Below are positions 1 to 7,728 of a stretch of 35,261 nt of DNA, one piece after another. Every line of letters starts with the position of its first letter. Within the stretch, counting starts at the first letter, position 1. The translations under genes were made by a program, and so were the position numbers. The notes under the pieces are model-generated. The model was not told where the DNA came from, did no database searches, and saw nothing but the letters and a program-made list of their open reading frames with translations. The stretch is from contig JAWUWK010000114.1 in the NCBI GenBank assembly GCA_034111875.1, forward strand, positions 1 through 35,261. Reading direction: 5' to 3'. The stretch comes from Rs1 sp034111875. GTDB taxonomy: Bacteria > Pseudomonadota > Gammaproteobacteria > Pseudomonadales > Balneatricaceae.

Positions 1-164
1 GCTTTTGAGCCGCGCCCAGCATAGGGGCGAGTGAGTTCCGACAGGTCGAGTCGATCAATAATCTCTGCGACGAAACCTGCCAGATGGTCCTCCGTCAGCC
101 AGTTCGAGACTGAGGGCGGCAACAGATAGTCAGTATCGCGATCAACCGTGACAAAACGATTCAT
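1..164 (-). CDS. IS1182-family transposase, N-terminal part (runs off left edge)
   Basis: Translated leftward from the ATG at 164, the 54 visible codons read MNRFVTVDRDTDYLLPPSVS, then NWLTEDHLAGFVAEIIDRLD and a segment ending in YAGRGSK. This is the characteristic start of IS1182-family DDE transposases, with the LLPPS motif, the W-L-E-H-L-FV segment and the PYAGRG turn. The catalytic DDE residues lie further into the protein, beyond the window edge, so activity cannot be judged. No lesion is seen in the visible part. The family assignment rests on recognising this N-terminal pattern and was not checked by search. Confidence 0.75.
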   Translation of the reverse strand, partial: MNRFVTVDRDTDYLLPPSVSNWLTEDHLAGFVAEIIDRLDLSELTRPYAGRGSK

Positions 165-246
165 TATTGTTATCCGGTCGTCGTAAGGAGTTTATGAGTA
201 TCTCACAAAGGCTTTGTTCGATTAAGCGATTAAGTCCGACAGACTG
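1..246 (-). mobile_element. End of an IS1182-family insertion sequence
   Basis: The block holds the start of an IS1182-type transposase reading leftward out of the window, plus about 80 bp of non-coding leader. The right boundary is inferred. Codons matching a GGDEF domain (LDQFKIIND) become recognisable from about 247. The bases just before, read inward from the end, begin CAGTCTGTCGGACTTAAT and could be the terminal inverted repeat. The other end lies outside the window, so neither the inverted repeat nor a target duplication can be confirmed. Confidence 0.6.
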
Positions 247-1419
247 CTAGACCAGTTCAAAATCATTAATGACACATGTGGCCATATTGCGGGTGCTCAG
301 TTATTGCGCCAAATAAATCATTTACTGAGTAATCATATTCGCAGTCACGACATATTGGCCCGCTTGGGCGGAGACGAGTTTGGTATCTTGATGCAGTATT
401 GTAATATCGAAAATGCGGGTAATATAGCGCAAAAGTTAATCGATAAAATAAGTGCCTATCGCTTTTTATGGGAAGACAAACCTTTTGCTATTACGGCCAG
501 TATAGGCATCGCGCCCTTTACAGATAAAATGCAAAACACTACTGATTTTTTGCCTAATGCGGACATTGCTTGTTATGCGGCAAAAAATGCGAGCCGAAAT
601 TGTTTTCGCATATATCAAGAAGACGTATCAGATATTGCCCAAGTTCATGGCGATATAGCATGGGTGACTAAGATAAACTACGCATTGGAAAACGATAGGT
701 TTTGTCTATACGGCCAAGAAATTGTCAGTAATTTGACCAGCGCTGAAACAGGTCTGCACTACGAAGTATTGTTGCGTATGCTAGACGATGAGGCTGGCAT
801 CATTGCTGCAAACGCATTTTTTCCTGCGGCAGAGCGCTATCATCTGATGAGCAAAATTGATCGTTGGGTGATTGAACACCAATTTCAGTACCTCTATGAG
901 CATCCGGAGCATTTGGCAATAGTCTCGCTCTGCTCTATCAACATTTCGGGGCCATCACTGACCGCGCCTGGTTTTCAGCAAGTGGTTATTGATAGCCTAA
1001 ACCATTTTCAAATTCCGCCTAAAAAGATCTGCTTTGAAATTACCGAAACAGCGGCCATTTCTAACCTCTCAGACGCCAACACTTTTATCGATGCTATGCG
1101 AAAAAAAGGCTGCTCTTTTTCACTGGATGATTTTGGTACCGGATTGTCCTCATTCGCCTATCTAAAATACCTCCCTGTGGATTTCCTAAAAATTGATGGG
1201 ACATTTGTCAAAGGTATTGTCGAGGATCCGATTGAGTATGCTATGGTAAAATCTATCCACGAAGTCGCTAGAGTCATGTGTAAAAAAACGGTGGCAGAAT
1301 TTGTTGAAAACCGGGATAATCAGTTAAAACTAAAAGAAATAGGCGTTCATTATTGCCAGGGACATGGCATTGCTAAACCTTGTCCGATAAAAGAATTAAG
1401 AACTGCTATACAGCCCTGA
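247..1419 (+). pseudogene. 5'-truncated GGDEF-EAL c-di-GMP protein
   Basis: This is the C-terminal part of a diguanylate cyclase/phosphodiesterase. The frame is open from 226, but homology begins only at about 247 with LDQFKIINDTCGHIAG, inside the GGDEF domain. The first ~40 residues of that domain and any sensor region are missing. What remains includes the RSHD inhibitory-site motif five residues before an intact GGDEF, then a full EAL domain. In the EAL domain the signature is YEVLLR instead of EALLR, followed by NISG, FEITET, the metal-binding DDFGTG, KIDG and a late AEFVE glutamate. The catalytic EAL residues look present, so a product started at an internal codon (TTG 304, for example) might keep phosphodiesterase activity. 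The break coincides with the IS1182 end, so IS insertion is the likely cause. Confidence 0.8.
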
Positions 1420-2164
1420 TTTATGACTGCTACATCGTTTTTAATTATAAAATGACTGTTTATCTCACACTTTGGGCCTTTTAAGCCGGCCACTGCATTA
1501 ACCTAAGAGCCTGAATCTTTTTAAACACATCACTCAACTCTAAGAGTCAGCTCGAATCACTTATAAGAATTAAACCAGTTTAGCATCATCCCGTTAAAGA
1601 TTAATTCTCTGGCCTTATTATTAATAAAAGCTAACCATATATGATTCGATTTTTTATAACCTAGATTGGTTGATTGAGTTATAGCGTACCCATGAACTAA
1701 TGGTGGCGTAAATTCACATTTTTCGGAGTATAGTGGATGTGCGTAACTGTATATACCCCAAGGACCTTATTACATTATTTCAAGATGCCTCGTATTTACT
1801 GGGGCTAAATTGAAGCAGAAGTGCGATATGAAAAAGAAAAAAGGAGTTTATCGCAAAATTAGTGATACTTAAGTAATTCACTCCTACGTTATTATTTTAT
1901 GTCACGCTTATGGTAAGTGTTGCGACAAGGTGAAGGCTTGAACATTTAGAGCAAAGGCGAAGCCATGACATATTTTCTTTGTCAGCTATATGAACCGAAT
2001 GTTGCCCCCGTTAACGAAATTATTTAACGTAGTAAGGGCTGATTAGTACTTTTTATACTTATCTTCGTCTATGCATAAAAAGACAATAAGTATTTGTAAC
2101 AATGGGCTCAATGCCTGTTCATTAAGCTGTGAATCTAGGATAATATCCTCCCTATAAATTATGC
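1420..2164. other. Non-coding stretch between the GGDEF-EAL remnant and the MITE
   Basis: There are about 745 bp without a convincing reading frame on either strand and without a recognisable tRNA or terminator. A 12-base string at 1951-1962 (GCAAAGGCGAAG) recurs inside the MITE at 2216-2227, but the flanks do not align well. A substrate-binding gene such as cbiM or nikM would be expected before cbiQ in many ECF operons. I see no remnant of one here. Confidence 0.5.
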
Positions 2165-2311
2165 GAGACCTCAGCATAACGTTATGCATAAAGTAAAGAC
2201 TAAGCGAGAACAAGTGCAAAGGCGAAGTTTACTGGCGTGAATGAGCGTTTTAAGCTGTTTTTAACGCGGTATTTACCAATCTGATTCAGGTAATAGTGAT
2301 GTTGAGGTCAC
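2165..2311 (+). repeat. MITE-like element, copy 1 (147 bp)
   Basis: The left end reads GAGACCTCAGCATAACG and the right end, reverse-complemented, reads GTGACCTCAACATCAC, giving an imperfect terminal inverted repeat of about 16 bp. The interior has no reading frame. A second copy lies inverted at 30648-30785 and aligns along nearly its full length (for example GTTTACTGGCGTGAATGAGC here and GTTTATTGGTGTGAATGAGC there). The left end is nearly identical to the surviving end of the IS5-family remnant at 13510-13527. No clear target-site duplication is visible. The right end stops one base short of the cbiQ ATG. Confidence 0.7.
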
Positions 2312-2312
2312 T

Positions 2313-3119
2313 ATGAGTATATGTCGATTGTCACAGTCCCCTAAGCATTTCAATATGAGCAGCCACATTCGCGCAGATTCAACAGGCTCATGGCTAGATA
2401 ATGTTGACCCTAGAGCAAGAATATGTGGGGCTTTTATGTTTGCTTTAGTGGTCGTGCTTAGCGATCAAACACAGGCATTATTGGTTGCATTTATTTTCTC
2501 TATTACAATGGCCTATGTCGCAAAATTGGAATTCTCGCAGGTCCTGAGAAAGTTGGCAATGTTAGATTTGTTTATGCTCTATTTACTGCTTTTTCTGCCA
2601 TTTACTGTCACTGGGGAACTGTTCTTTGAATGGCAGGGCTATAAAGCCAGTTGGCAAGGTCTAGAACGTGCGGTTCAGATTGCATTAAAAGCCAATGCAG
2701 TGGTAATAATGCTTTTCGCCTTAGTCTCTAGTTTATCTAACAGTGCCTTAGGAAGCGCTTTGCAAGCGCTGAGAGTATCCAATAAGCTAATACAATTATT
2801 ACTTTTTACCTTGCGCTATCTAACTGTTATATATCAAGAATATCAAAGGCTTAGGCTGTCTATGCGGGCGCGGGCATTTGTTATGAAATGCAACTGGCAC
2901 ACATGGAAGACTATGGGTAATTTGATTGGAATGATGCTCGTTCGCTCAATCGCGCGCGCTGAGAGGATAGTTAAGGCGATGAAATGTCGCGGCTATAATG
3001 GCGAGTTTATAAGCAGTTACGAATTTAAGTGGCAAAAAAAAGACGCCTACTTTGGTGTTTATATGCTGACTGCGATGTTGTTGGTTGTGTGTATAAATTA
3101 CCGCGAAAATTGGTTTTAA
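2313..3119 (+). CDS. cbiQ: ECF transporter transmembrane component, CbiQ/EcfT family
   Basis: This inner-membrane coupling subunit transmits ATP hydrolysis by CbiO to a substrate-binding membrane protein. At 268 residues it is normal for the family. It has several hydrophobic segments (about residues 37-70, 80-105, 125-150, 245-262). It also carries the two short basic motifs that contact the ATPases: the S-M-R-A-R-A-F segment near residue 185 and MKCRGY near 223. The ATG at 2313 has a good ribosome site, GAGGT at 2304-2308, but that site lies within the MITE end. Family proteins usually begin near the second ATG at 2355 (MSSHIRAD, just before the VDPRAR segment), so the first 14 residues may be an addition. 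cbiO follows after 18 bp. No cbiM, cbiN or other substrate component is in the window, so the substrate (cobalt, nickel or a vitamin) cannot be assigned. Confidence 0.8.
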   Translation: MSICRLSQSPKHFNMSSHIRADSTGSWLDNVDPRARICGAFMFALVVVLSDQTQALLVAFIFSITMAYVAKLEFSQVLRKLAMLDLFMLYLLLFLPFTVTGELFFEWQGYKASWQGLERAVQIALKANAVVIMLFALVSSLSNSALGSALQALRVSNKLIQLLLFTLRYLTVIYQEYQRLRLSMRARAFVMKCNWHTWKTMGNLIGMMLVRSIARAERIVKAMKCRGYNGEFISSYEFKWQKKDAYFGVYMLTAMLLVVCINYRENWF

Positions 3120-3137
3120 AAATAAGGGTGTCTGAAA

Positions 3138-3812
3138 TTGAGTAGAGTTTTGTTGAGTGTTGAGCACTTGAGTCACCGTTTCTCTGTGCGGGGTTTAGTA
3201 CTAGATAATATTTCTTTGCAGATTAATACAGGTGATAAAATAGCATTAATAGGGGCCAACGGTGCTGGGAAAACGACTTTAATGCAGCTCCTTGTAGGTT
3301 TAATCCTCAAGCAACAAGGTGACATTTTTGGTTTCACTAAGCCTATACTAACAGAGGCGGATTACGTGTTTTTAAGGCGCGAGGTCGGTTTTGTTTTTCA
3401 AGATCCTGACGATCAACTATTTTGTCCAAGTGTGTTAGAAGATGTAATGTTTGGACCGCTCAATCAAGGTTTCAACTCCGAGCTGGCGACAAAAAAATCT
3501 TTGGACATGCTGTCTGTGCTAAACCTATCACATTTGGCTAACAGAATTGCATCTGACTTATCAGGCGGCGAAAAGCGCATGGTGACTTTAGCGGCTGTAC
3601 TAGTGATGCAACCCAAAGTCCTTTTGCTCGACGAGCCTACTAATGCCTTAGATGCCGTCACTAAAGCTAACCTATTAACGCTTCTGCAATCGTTAGATCA
3701 AGCGATGTTAATTATTTCCCACGACCAGGCGTTCTTAGCAGCCTTAACCAACAAAGTGATTGAATTAAAAGACGCAACGTTATCACCGTTTCAGCCAAAG
3801 CTTATCGGTTAA
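3138..3812 (+). CDS. cbiO: ECF transporter ATP-binding protein, CbiO-like
   Basis: This is the cytoplasmic ATPase that powers the ECF transporter with CbiQ. All ABC motifs are present in the 224 residues: Walker A GANGAGKTT (residues 39-47), Q-loop VFQDPDDQLF, signature LSGGEKRM, Walker B VLLLDEPTNALD and switch histidine IISHD. The DPDDQLF Q-loop extension is typical of CbiO/EcfA ATPases. The start is TTG at 3138 with AAGGGTG about 10 bases upstream. No in-frame ATG fits better. The protein is somewhat short because it lacks a C-terminal extension. It lies 18 bp after cbiQ, so the two are almost certainly co-transcribed. Its 3' end faces the DUF1989 gene, only 27 bp away. Confidence 0.87.
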   Translation: MSRVLLSVEHLSHRFSVRGLVLDNISLQINTGDKIALIGANGAGKTTLMQLLVGLILKQQGDIFGFTKPILTEADYVFLRREVGFVFQDPDDQLFCPSVLEDVMFGPLNQGFNSELATKKSLDMLSVLNLSHLANRIASDLSGGEKRMVTLAAVLVMQPKVLLLDEPTNALDAVTKANLLTLLQSLDQAMLIISHDQAFLAALTNKVIELKDATLSPFQPKLIG

Positions 3813-3839
3813 AGTTAACGCTATTAAAAAAACATCGAG

Positions 3840-4700
3840 CTAGACGCCGTGAGTCCCATCGTAGCGACTTTCTTTCGCTGTATTCCATCCCTTTAGTGAT
3901 TGCCCCGACGCTTGATAAATTTCAACTTTTAATGGGTGACAAGGTGTATCGTCATCAGAATGACTACTGCCACAATCACCACCTGGGCAGGTAGACAGGA
4001 CGCCTAATAAATCTATTTCAGCAAAAAATTCAATGAAGTCTGCTGGCCTAACTGGGCTGGCTTTCATGAAATATTGATGGGTGTCTTTGGTGAAGCCTGT
4101 ACACATAAAAACGTTCATGACGTCGTGAATATGAGGCTCCGCTTCAGCCGCGGTACAGTCAAGGTGCTTTGATAAAGCTCTGGTGAGGTTAGAGTGACAA
4201 CAATAGTGGTAGTCGGTTTTGGTTAGCCAATGATTGGTATAAGGATCGCAGCGGGTGCCAATCACATCATGAATACCGGCTCCATCATCATCCCACCCAT
4301 ACCAGTCTAAGGTGTCATGGGTAATAGTGGCCATGGGTCTTAAATATGGCAAATTAGACCAGAGCCTATCTCCTGTGGTTATGTGGCTGGCGTGAAGTTG
4401 GCGTGTTTTACCACTAAAAAAACGCTCGTTCAAATTATTGGCATTAAATACATTTAAGTCACCCACTTGGGCCCCTTCTATACTACAAATCCTAAAAAAA
4501 TGGCCTGCAGGGACTGTAAAGCTAGCTGCGTCTCGAGGCGGTACAATAATCTCGGAAATTTTGGTTAAATCTGCTCTCGCCTGTTGATAGAAATTATGAT
4601 CGTAATGGGGTAACTGATCAACTTTGTAACACACCACTGGTTTTTTAGTTCTACGTTGATTTGCATCTTGGGGAGTTGAATGTGTTCGATAGTTGGCCAT
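3840..4700 (-). CDS. DUF1989 family protein (urea carboxylase-associated / carboxyguanidine deiminase-like)
   Basis: At 286 residues this belongs to DUF1989, the family once called urea carboxylase-associated proteins. Two characterised members (CgdA, CgdB) act as carboxyguanidine deiminase in guanidine breakdown. Visible family landmarks are a V-P-A-G-H-F-F-R segment near residue 63, GAQVGDLNVFNANN, the H-A-S-H segment, DRLWSNLPYLRPMATI, a G-I-H-D-V-I-G-T-R-C-D segment, YHYCCHSNL, and a late CPGGDCG. The conserved Cys and His residues are probably the metal ligands. No carboxylase, allophanate hydrolase or guanidine transporter is nearby, and I see no ykkC or mini-ykkC riboswitch pattern upstream. 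This is therefore a stand-alone member, and the substrate cannot be inferred from context. A 476-bp gap follows upstream of its start. Confidence 0.75.
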   Translation of the reverse strand: MANYRTHSTPQDANQRRTKKPVVCYKVDQLPHYDHNFYQQARADLTKISEIIVPPRDAASFTVPAGHFFRICSIEGAQVGDLNVFNANNLNERFFSGKTRQLHASHITTGDRLWSNLPYLRPMATITHDTLDWYGWDDDGAGIHDVIGTRCDPYTNHWLTKTDYHYCCHSNLTRALSKHLDCTAAEAEPHIHDVMNVFMCTGFTKDTHQYFMKASPVRPADFIEFFAEIDLLGVLSTCPGGDCGSSHSDDDTPCHPLKVEIYQASGQSLKGWNTAKESRYDGTHGV

Positions 4701-5176
4701 TTTGATTCCTTAGTTAAAGGTTTGTTAGGAATAATGTGTCACTTTAACGATTAATATTGAAACTTAATCTAGCTGCATTAAATGCACTCCTAGTATAGGA
4801 GATTGCCAGATCAGAGTCACCATGGAAGAAAAATAGATAGTTTTATATAAATGTTATTGATTTAAAGGCAGGGTGGATAAAGCAAAGCATAATCGCGCAT
4901 AGCGTGCAGTTTATAAATTAAAGAGTTCTGAAGTGACGTGACGTGACGTGATTAATGGTAAAGCTTATCGAATAATAAAAGATACATAATAAATTTCAGC
5001 AATAGATGCACAATACTAGCTTTACTGGGGCTATCACTGCGATCAGTCATACGGCGTTAAAAAAAACTTAGAATTATTATGCATAAGTTAAACTCCGGTT
5101 TTTTGTTTGTCTTACCTGCGCTCGATACTTAGAGTCGAGGCCTCTTACTTAAAATCAATTTTCGAGATATTGTTTT
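4701..5176. other. Non-coding gap with a short tandem repeat
   Basis: This 476-bp gap separates the start of the DUF1989 gene (minus) from the bdhA pseudogene (plus), so it should hold promoters for both. No clear sigma-70 promoter or operator stands out. At 4933-4951 the five-base unit GTGAC is repeated nearly four times (GTGACGTGACGTGACGTGA). No gene-length frame is seen on either strand. Confidence 0.5.
4933..4951. repeat. GTGAC microsatellite, about 3.8 units
   Basis: GTGAC is repeated in tandem (GTGACGTGACGTGACGTGA) about 240 bp before the bdhA pseudogene start. It is visible directly, and no function is claimed. Confidence 0.7.
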
Positions 5177-5956
5177 ATGAGTATTAAAGGTAAGTTGCCG
5201 TTATTACAGGCTCAACAAGTGGCCTTGGTGAAGGCATTGTGCGTGGGTTTGCCCGTGAGGGGATTAATGTCATCATCAATGGTATTGCACAAGCATCGAC
5301 CATCGACAAACTATTGATTGACCTCAATAGCGATGGTGTAAGTGCCAGTTATCATAATGCGGACATGAAACATCCAGAACAGATAAGATATTTAATCAAC
5401 AACAGCTACCATAAATATAAATCGGTAGATATTTTGGTTAATAATGCCGGTATTTAAAAAGTAGCTGCGATTGAGGAGTTCCCAGAGAGCAGCTGGGATG
5501 ACATCTTGGTGATCAACTTATCCTATGCTTTTCATATCACTAAAGCAGTATTGCCTTTAATGCTCGAGACGGACTGGGGCAGGATTATCAATATTTTCTC
5601 GGCCCATGGCCTGGTGGCTTTTCCTTTCAAATCTGCTTATGTGACGGCTAAACATGGCATAATGGGCTTGACTAAAACCACTGCATTAGAGCGTGCCCAG
5701 CAAAATATTATGTGCAATCCTATCTGCCTAGGCTATGTCATGACGTCTTTAGTTTATAAGCGAGTGACAGACACAGCTGTTGCAAGAGGTACTAGTGAAC
5801 AGCAAGTGAAAACTGGTGTTATGTTAAAAGCCCAGTGGACTAAAAAGTTTGTTGAAATCGAAGAGATTGCAGGAACAGTTTTTTTTATGCTCACTCAGCG
5901 CACAAAATATTACAGGTACCAATATCAATGTTGATGGGGGCTGGACAGCAGCTTAG
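5177..5956 (+). pseudogene. bdhA: 3-hydroxybutyrate dehydrogenase, disrupted
   Basis: The intact enzyme oxidises (R)-3-hydroxybutyrate to acetoacetate with NAD. Across three frames the region matches a full-length short-chain dehydrogenase: the GSTSGLGEGI cofactor loop, DILVNNAGI, FPESSWDDILVINLSYAFH, the catalytic S-A-H-G-L-V / S-A-Y-V-T-A-K-H-G segment, and a C-terminus ending in N-V-D-G-G-W-T-A-A. There are three lesions. One base is missing near 5194, just after MSIKGK. A TAA stands at 5455-5457 where the family has glutamine (CAA). One extra base (or a loss of two) lies between about 5888 and 5905. Active-site Ser, Tyr and Lys codons survive, so the decay is probably recent. The partner scoAB genes lie at 31718-33167. 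The original start is ATG 5177. Confidence 0.87.
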
Positions 5957-6288
5957 ATCGTGGGGATTTTAGCTACATGATGCCAGCACCCACAGTGGAG
6001 ACTCTTAATAACATAGTCATTCTCATGATTTGATAGCTTTGCGCAATTAATGGTGAAACATATGAGAAAATTTGCCCTGTCATTATGCCAGTCTATGAGA
6101 CTATATCTACTGCAAATAAGGTGTTTATTTGCCGAATCATCGCGCCTTTAAACGCATTTTTGTGGGCTTTTTTCGCGGTTTTTTCCTCGTGTAAGCTCGC
6201 GTGAAACCGCTCGGAAGATAAACTAATTATTGGCAAAATACATACCTACTAAGGAAATCATTATTTTAGGTTGGTCGCTGTAAGGTAC
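5957..6288. other. Non-coding gap after bdhA
   Basis: There are 332 bp between the bdhA pseudogene and the 3' end of the minus-strand gene at 6289. An imperfect inverted repeat, GCGGTTT at about 6174 and AAACCGC about 21 bases later, could form a stem. No recognisable gene, tRNA or repeat copy is seen. Confidence 0.45.
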
Positions 6289-6768
6289 CTATAACAATAA
6301 GTTAACGTATAAAAATAATGGTGTGCCAACGGCTATTACCAATGCAAATACTGCGGGTAATAGATAATCGCGATGGTGCCTCACTGGCCTAATAGTAATC
6401 CATGTGACAGCATTGAGAATTATTGCCATCATACCGAGCGTAAAGCCGATAGAGGGATTACTAAAGATGGTAATAAGCGGCGACCAGTCGAACCTAAATT
6501 CGATAGTCGAATCATGAAAATCTGCACAAGCTGTTGATGCACTAAGAAAACTAGAAAAACACCTCATCACCAATAAGGTGATCACGAATTTTCCTGATGT
6601 TCTTTGTACACCAATATATAGCACAGCTTGTTCGCGCCTAACTGACAAATCTAGGTTGAATAAACATCCAAACACCGCCAATAATGACTTCTTTGTGATC
6701 AATATCTCACAAGTGATAATAACAGTAACAATACACCAAGAAAGTGCTAACCAATAAATGCTTTGCAT
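6289..6768 (-). CDS. Small membrane protein of unknown function
   Basis: I do not recognise this 159-residue product. It has strongly hydrophobic stretches at residues 5-25 (WLALSWCIVTVIITCEILI), about 57-75, 108-125 and 135-158, which suggests three or four membrane helices with an RPVRHHRD basic turn between the last two. There is no convincing ribosome site before the ATG at 6768, and the middle of the protein is less regular than the ends, so a decayed or frameshifted gene is possible. It is transcribed divergently from ung, with about 90 bp between them. Confidence 0.45.
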   Translation of the reverse strand: MQSIYWLALSWCIVTVIITCEILITKKSLLAVFGCLFNLDLSVRREQAVLYIGVQRTSGKFVITLLVMRCFSSFLSASTACADFHDSTIEFRFDWSPLITIFSNPSIGFTLGMMAIILNAVTWITIRPVRHHRDYLLPAVFALVIAVGTPLFLYVNLLL

Positions 6769-6858
6769 AAAATGACCAAAAGGATTGTGTGAGGCAAAGG
6801 ATTAAGCTAATTTAACTTTTTGTTGCCACTGGCTTTTTCAATTCTAATTTAGGTGTCT

Positions 6859-7560
6859 ATGTCACTCAATTTACCCGCACATTGGCAAAAAATTATTATA
6901 GAGCAATGTGAGCAAGATTATTTTAGGTCTATGACCCAGAAAATAACTGAGCAAAGAGAGCAGGGCATTGAAATTTATCCTAATGATGAAGACATTTACT
7001 CGGCTTTCCAATATGTTGATATTGAGAAGATCAAAATTATCATTTTAGGACAAGATCCTTATCACGGCCCCAATCAGGCCCACGGTTTAGCTTTTTCAGT
7101 CACCCCTAATCTGCCTGTTCCACCCTCTCTAAAAAATATCTATAAAGAGCTAGCCTCTGATATTGACGATTTTAAAATTCCTCAGCATGGTCATCTCAGC
7201 GGTTGGGCTGAACAGGGCGTCCTATTATTAAATACTGTGCTAACGGTACAAAAATCTAAGCCACATTCCCATGCAAAACTGGGTTGGGAAAAATTTACAG
7301 ATGAGATTATTGCCAATATTAGCTCCGTTAATCCTCATTGTGTTTTTATGTTATGGGGAAGTCATGCGCAACATAAAGGAAATAGTATAGATGAGGCTAA
7401 ACATTTGGTTCTCAAAGCTGCGCATCCCTCTCCATTGTCAGCTTATAGAGGCTTTTTGGGATGCCGGCATTTCTCCAAAGCTGATGCCTGGCTAAAACAA
7501 AAAAAAATAACGCCAATTAACTGGCAGCTCACTGAAAATACCACGCTTGACTTGTTTTAA
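6859..7560 (+). CDS. ung: Uracil-DNA glycosylase, family 1
   Basis: This enzyme removes uracil from DNA by hydrolysing the N-glycosidic bond, the first step of base excision repair. At 233 residues it is family-typical. The water-activating motif GQDPYHGPNQAHGLAFS has its catalytic Asp at residue 66, and the C-terminal HPSPLSAYRGF loop has His189, matching Asp64/His187 of the E. coli enzyme. The L-L-L-N-T-V-L-T-V strand and the W-G-S-H-A-Q segment are also present. I chose ATG 6859 because an AGG ribosome site at 6851-6853 sits just before it. The in-frame GTG at 6853 would overlap that site. No lesion is seen. The following gene starts about 170 bp downstream and need not be co-transcribed. 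Confidence 0.97.
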   Translation: MSLNLPAHWQKIIIEQCEQDYFRSMTQKITEQREQGIEIYPNDEDIYSAFQYVDIEKIKIIILGQDPYHGPNQAHGLAFSVTPNLPVPPSLKNIYKELASDIDDFKIPQHGHLSGWAEQGVLLLNTVLTVQKSKPHSHAKLGWEKFTDEIIANISSVNPHCVFMLWGSHAQHKGNSIDEAKHLVLKAAHPSPLSAYRGFLGCRHFSKADAWLKQKKITPINWQLTENTTLDLF

Positions 7561-7728
7561 GAAAAAAACATTTTATGGCCACAAAAGAGCAGTAAACAAA
7601 GATTCAATTTTAAACCATAGCAGAGGCTGTATCGGCAATTGATGAAAGATTAAAAGGTATATTCCCTAGTGCAATCTTTAGGTTTATACTTGAAAAATAT
7701 TAGGTTTTATGGACAGTGGGTGATCAAT

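Noticed and set aside
1900..1990. Possible third MITE fragment, sharing GCAAAGGCGAAG with copy 1
   Set aside because: Only 12 bases match exactly. The flanks and terminal repeats do not align convincingly.
4701..4900. Guanidine (ykkC or mini-ykkC) riboswitch before the DUF1989 gene
   Set aside because: No paired ACGR hairpins or ykkC core could be found on the minus strand in this leader.
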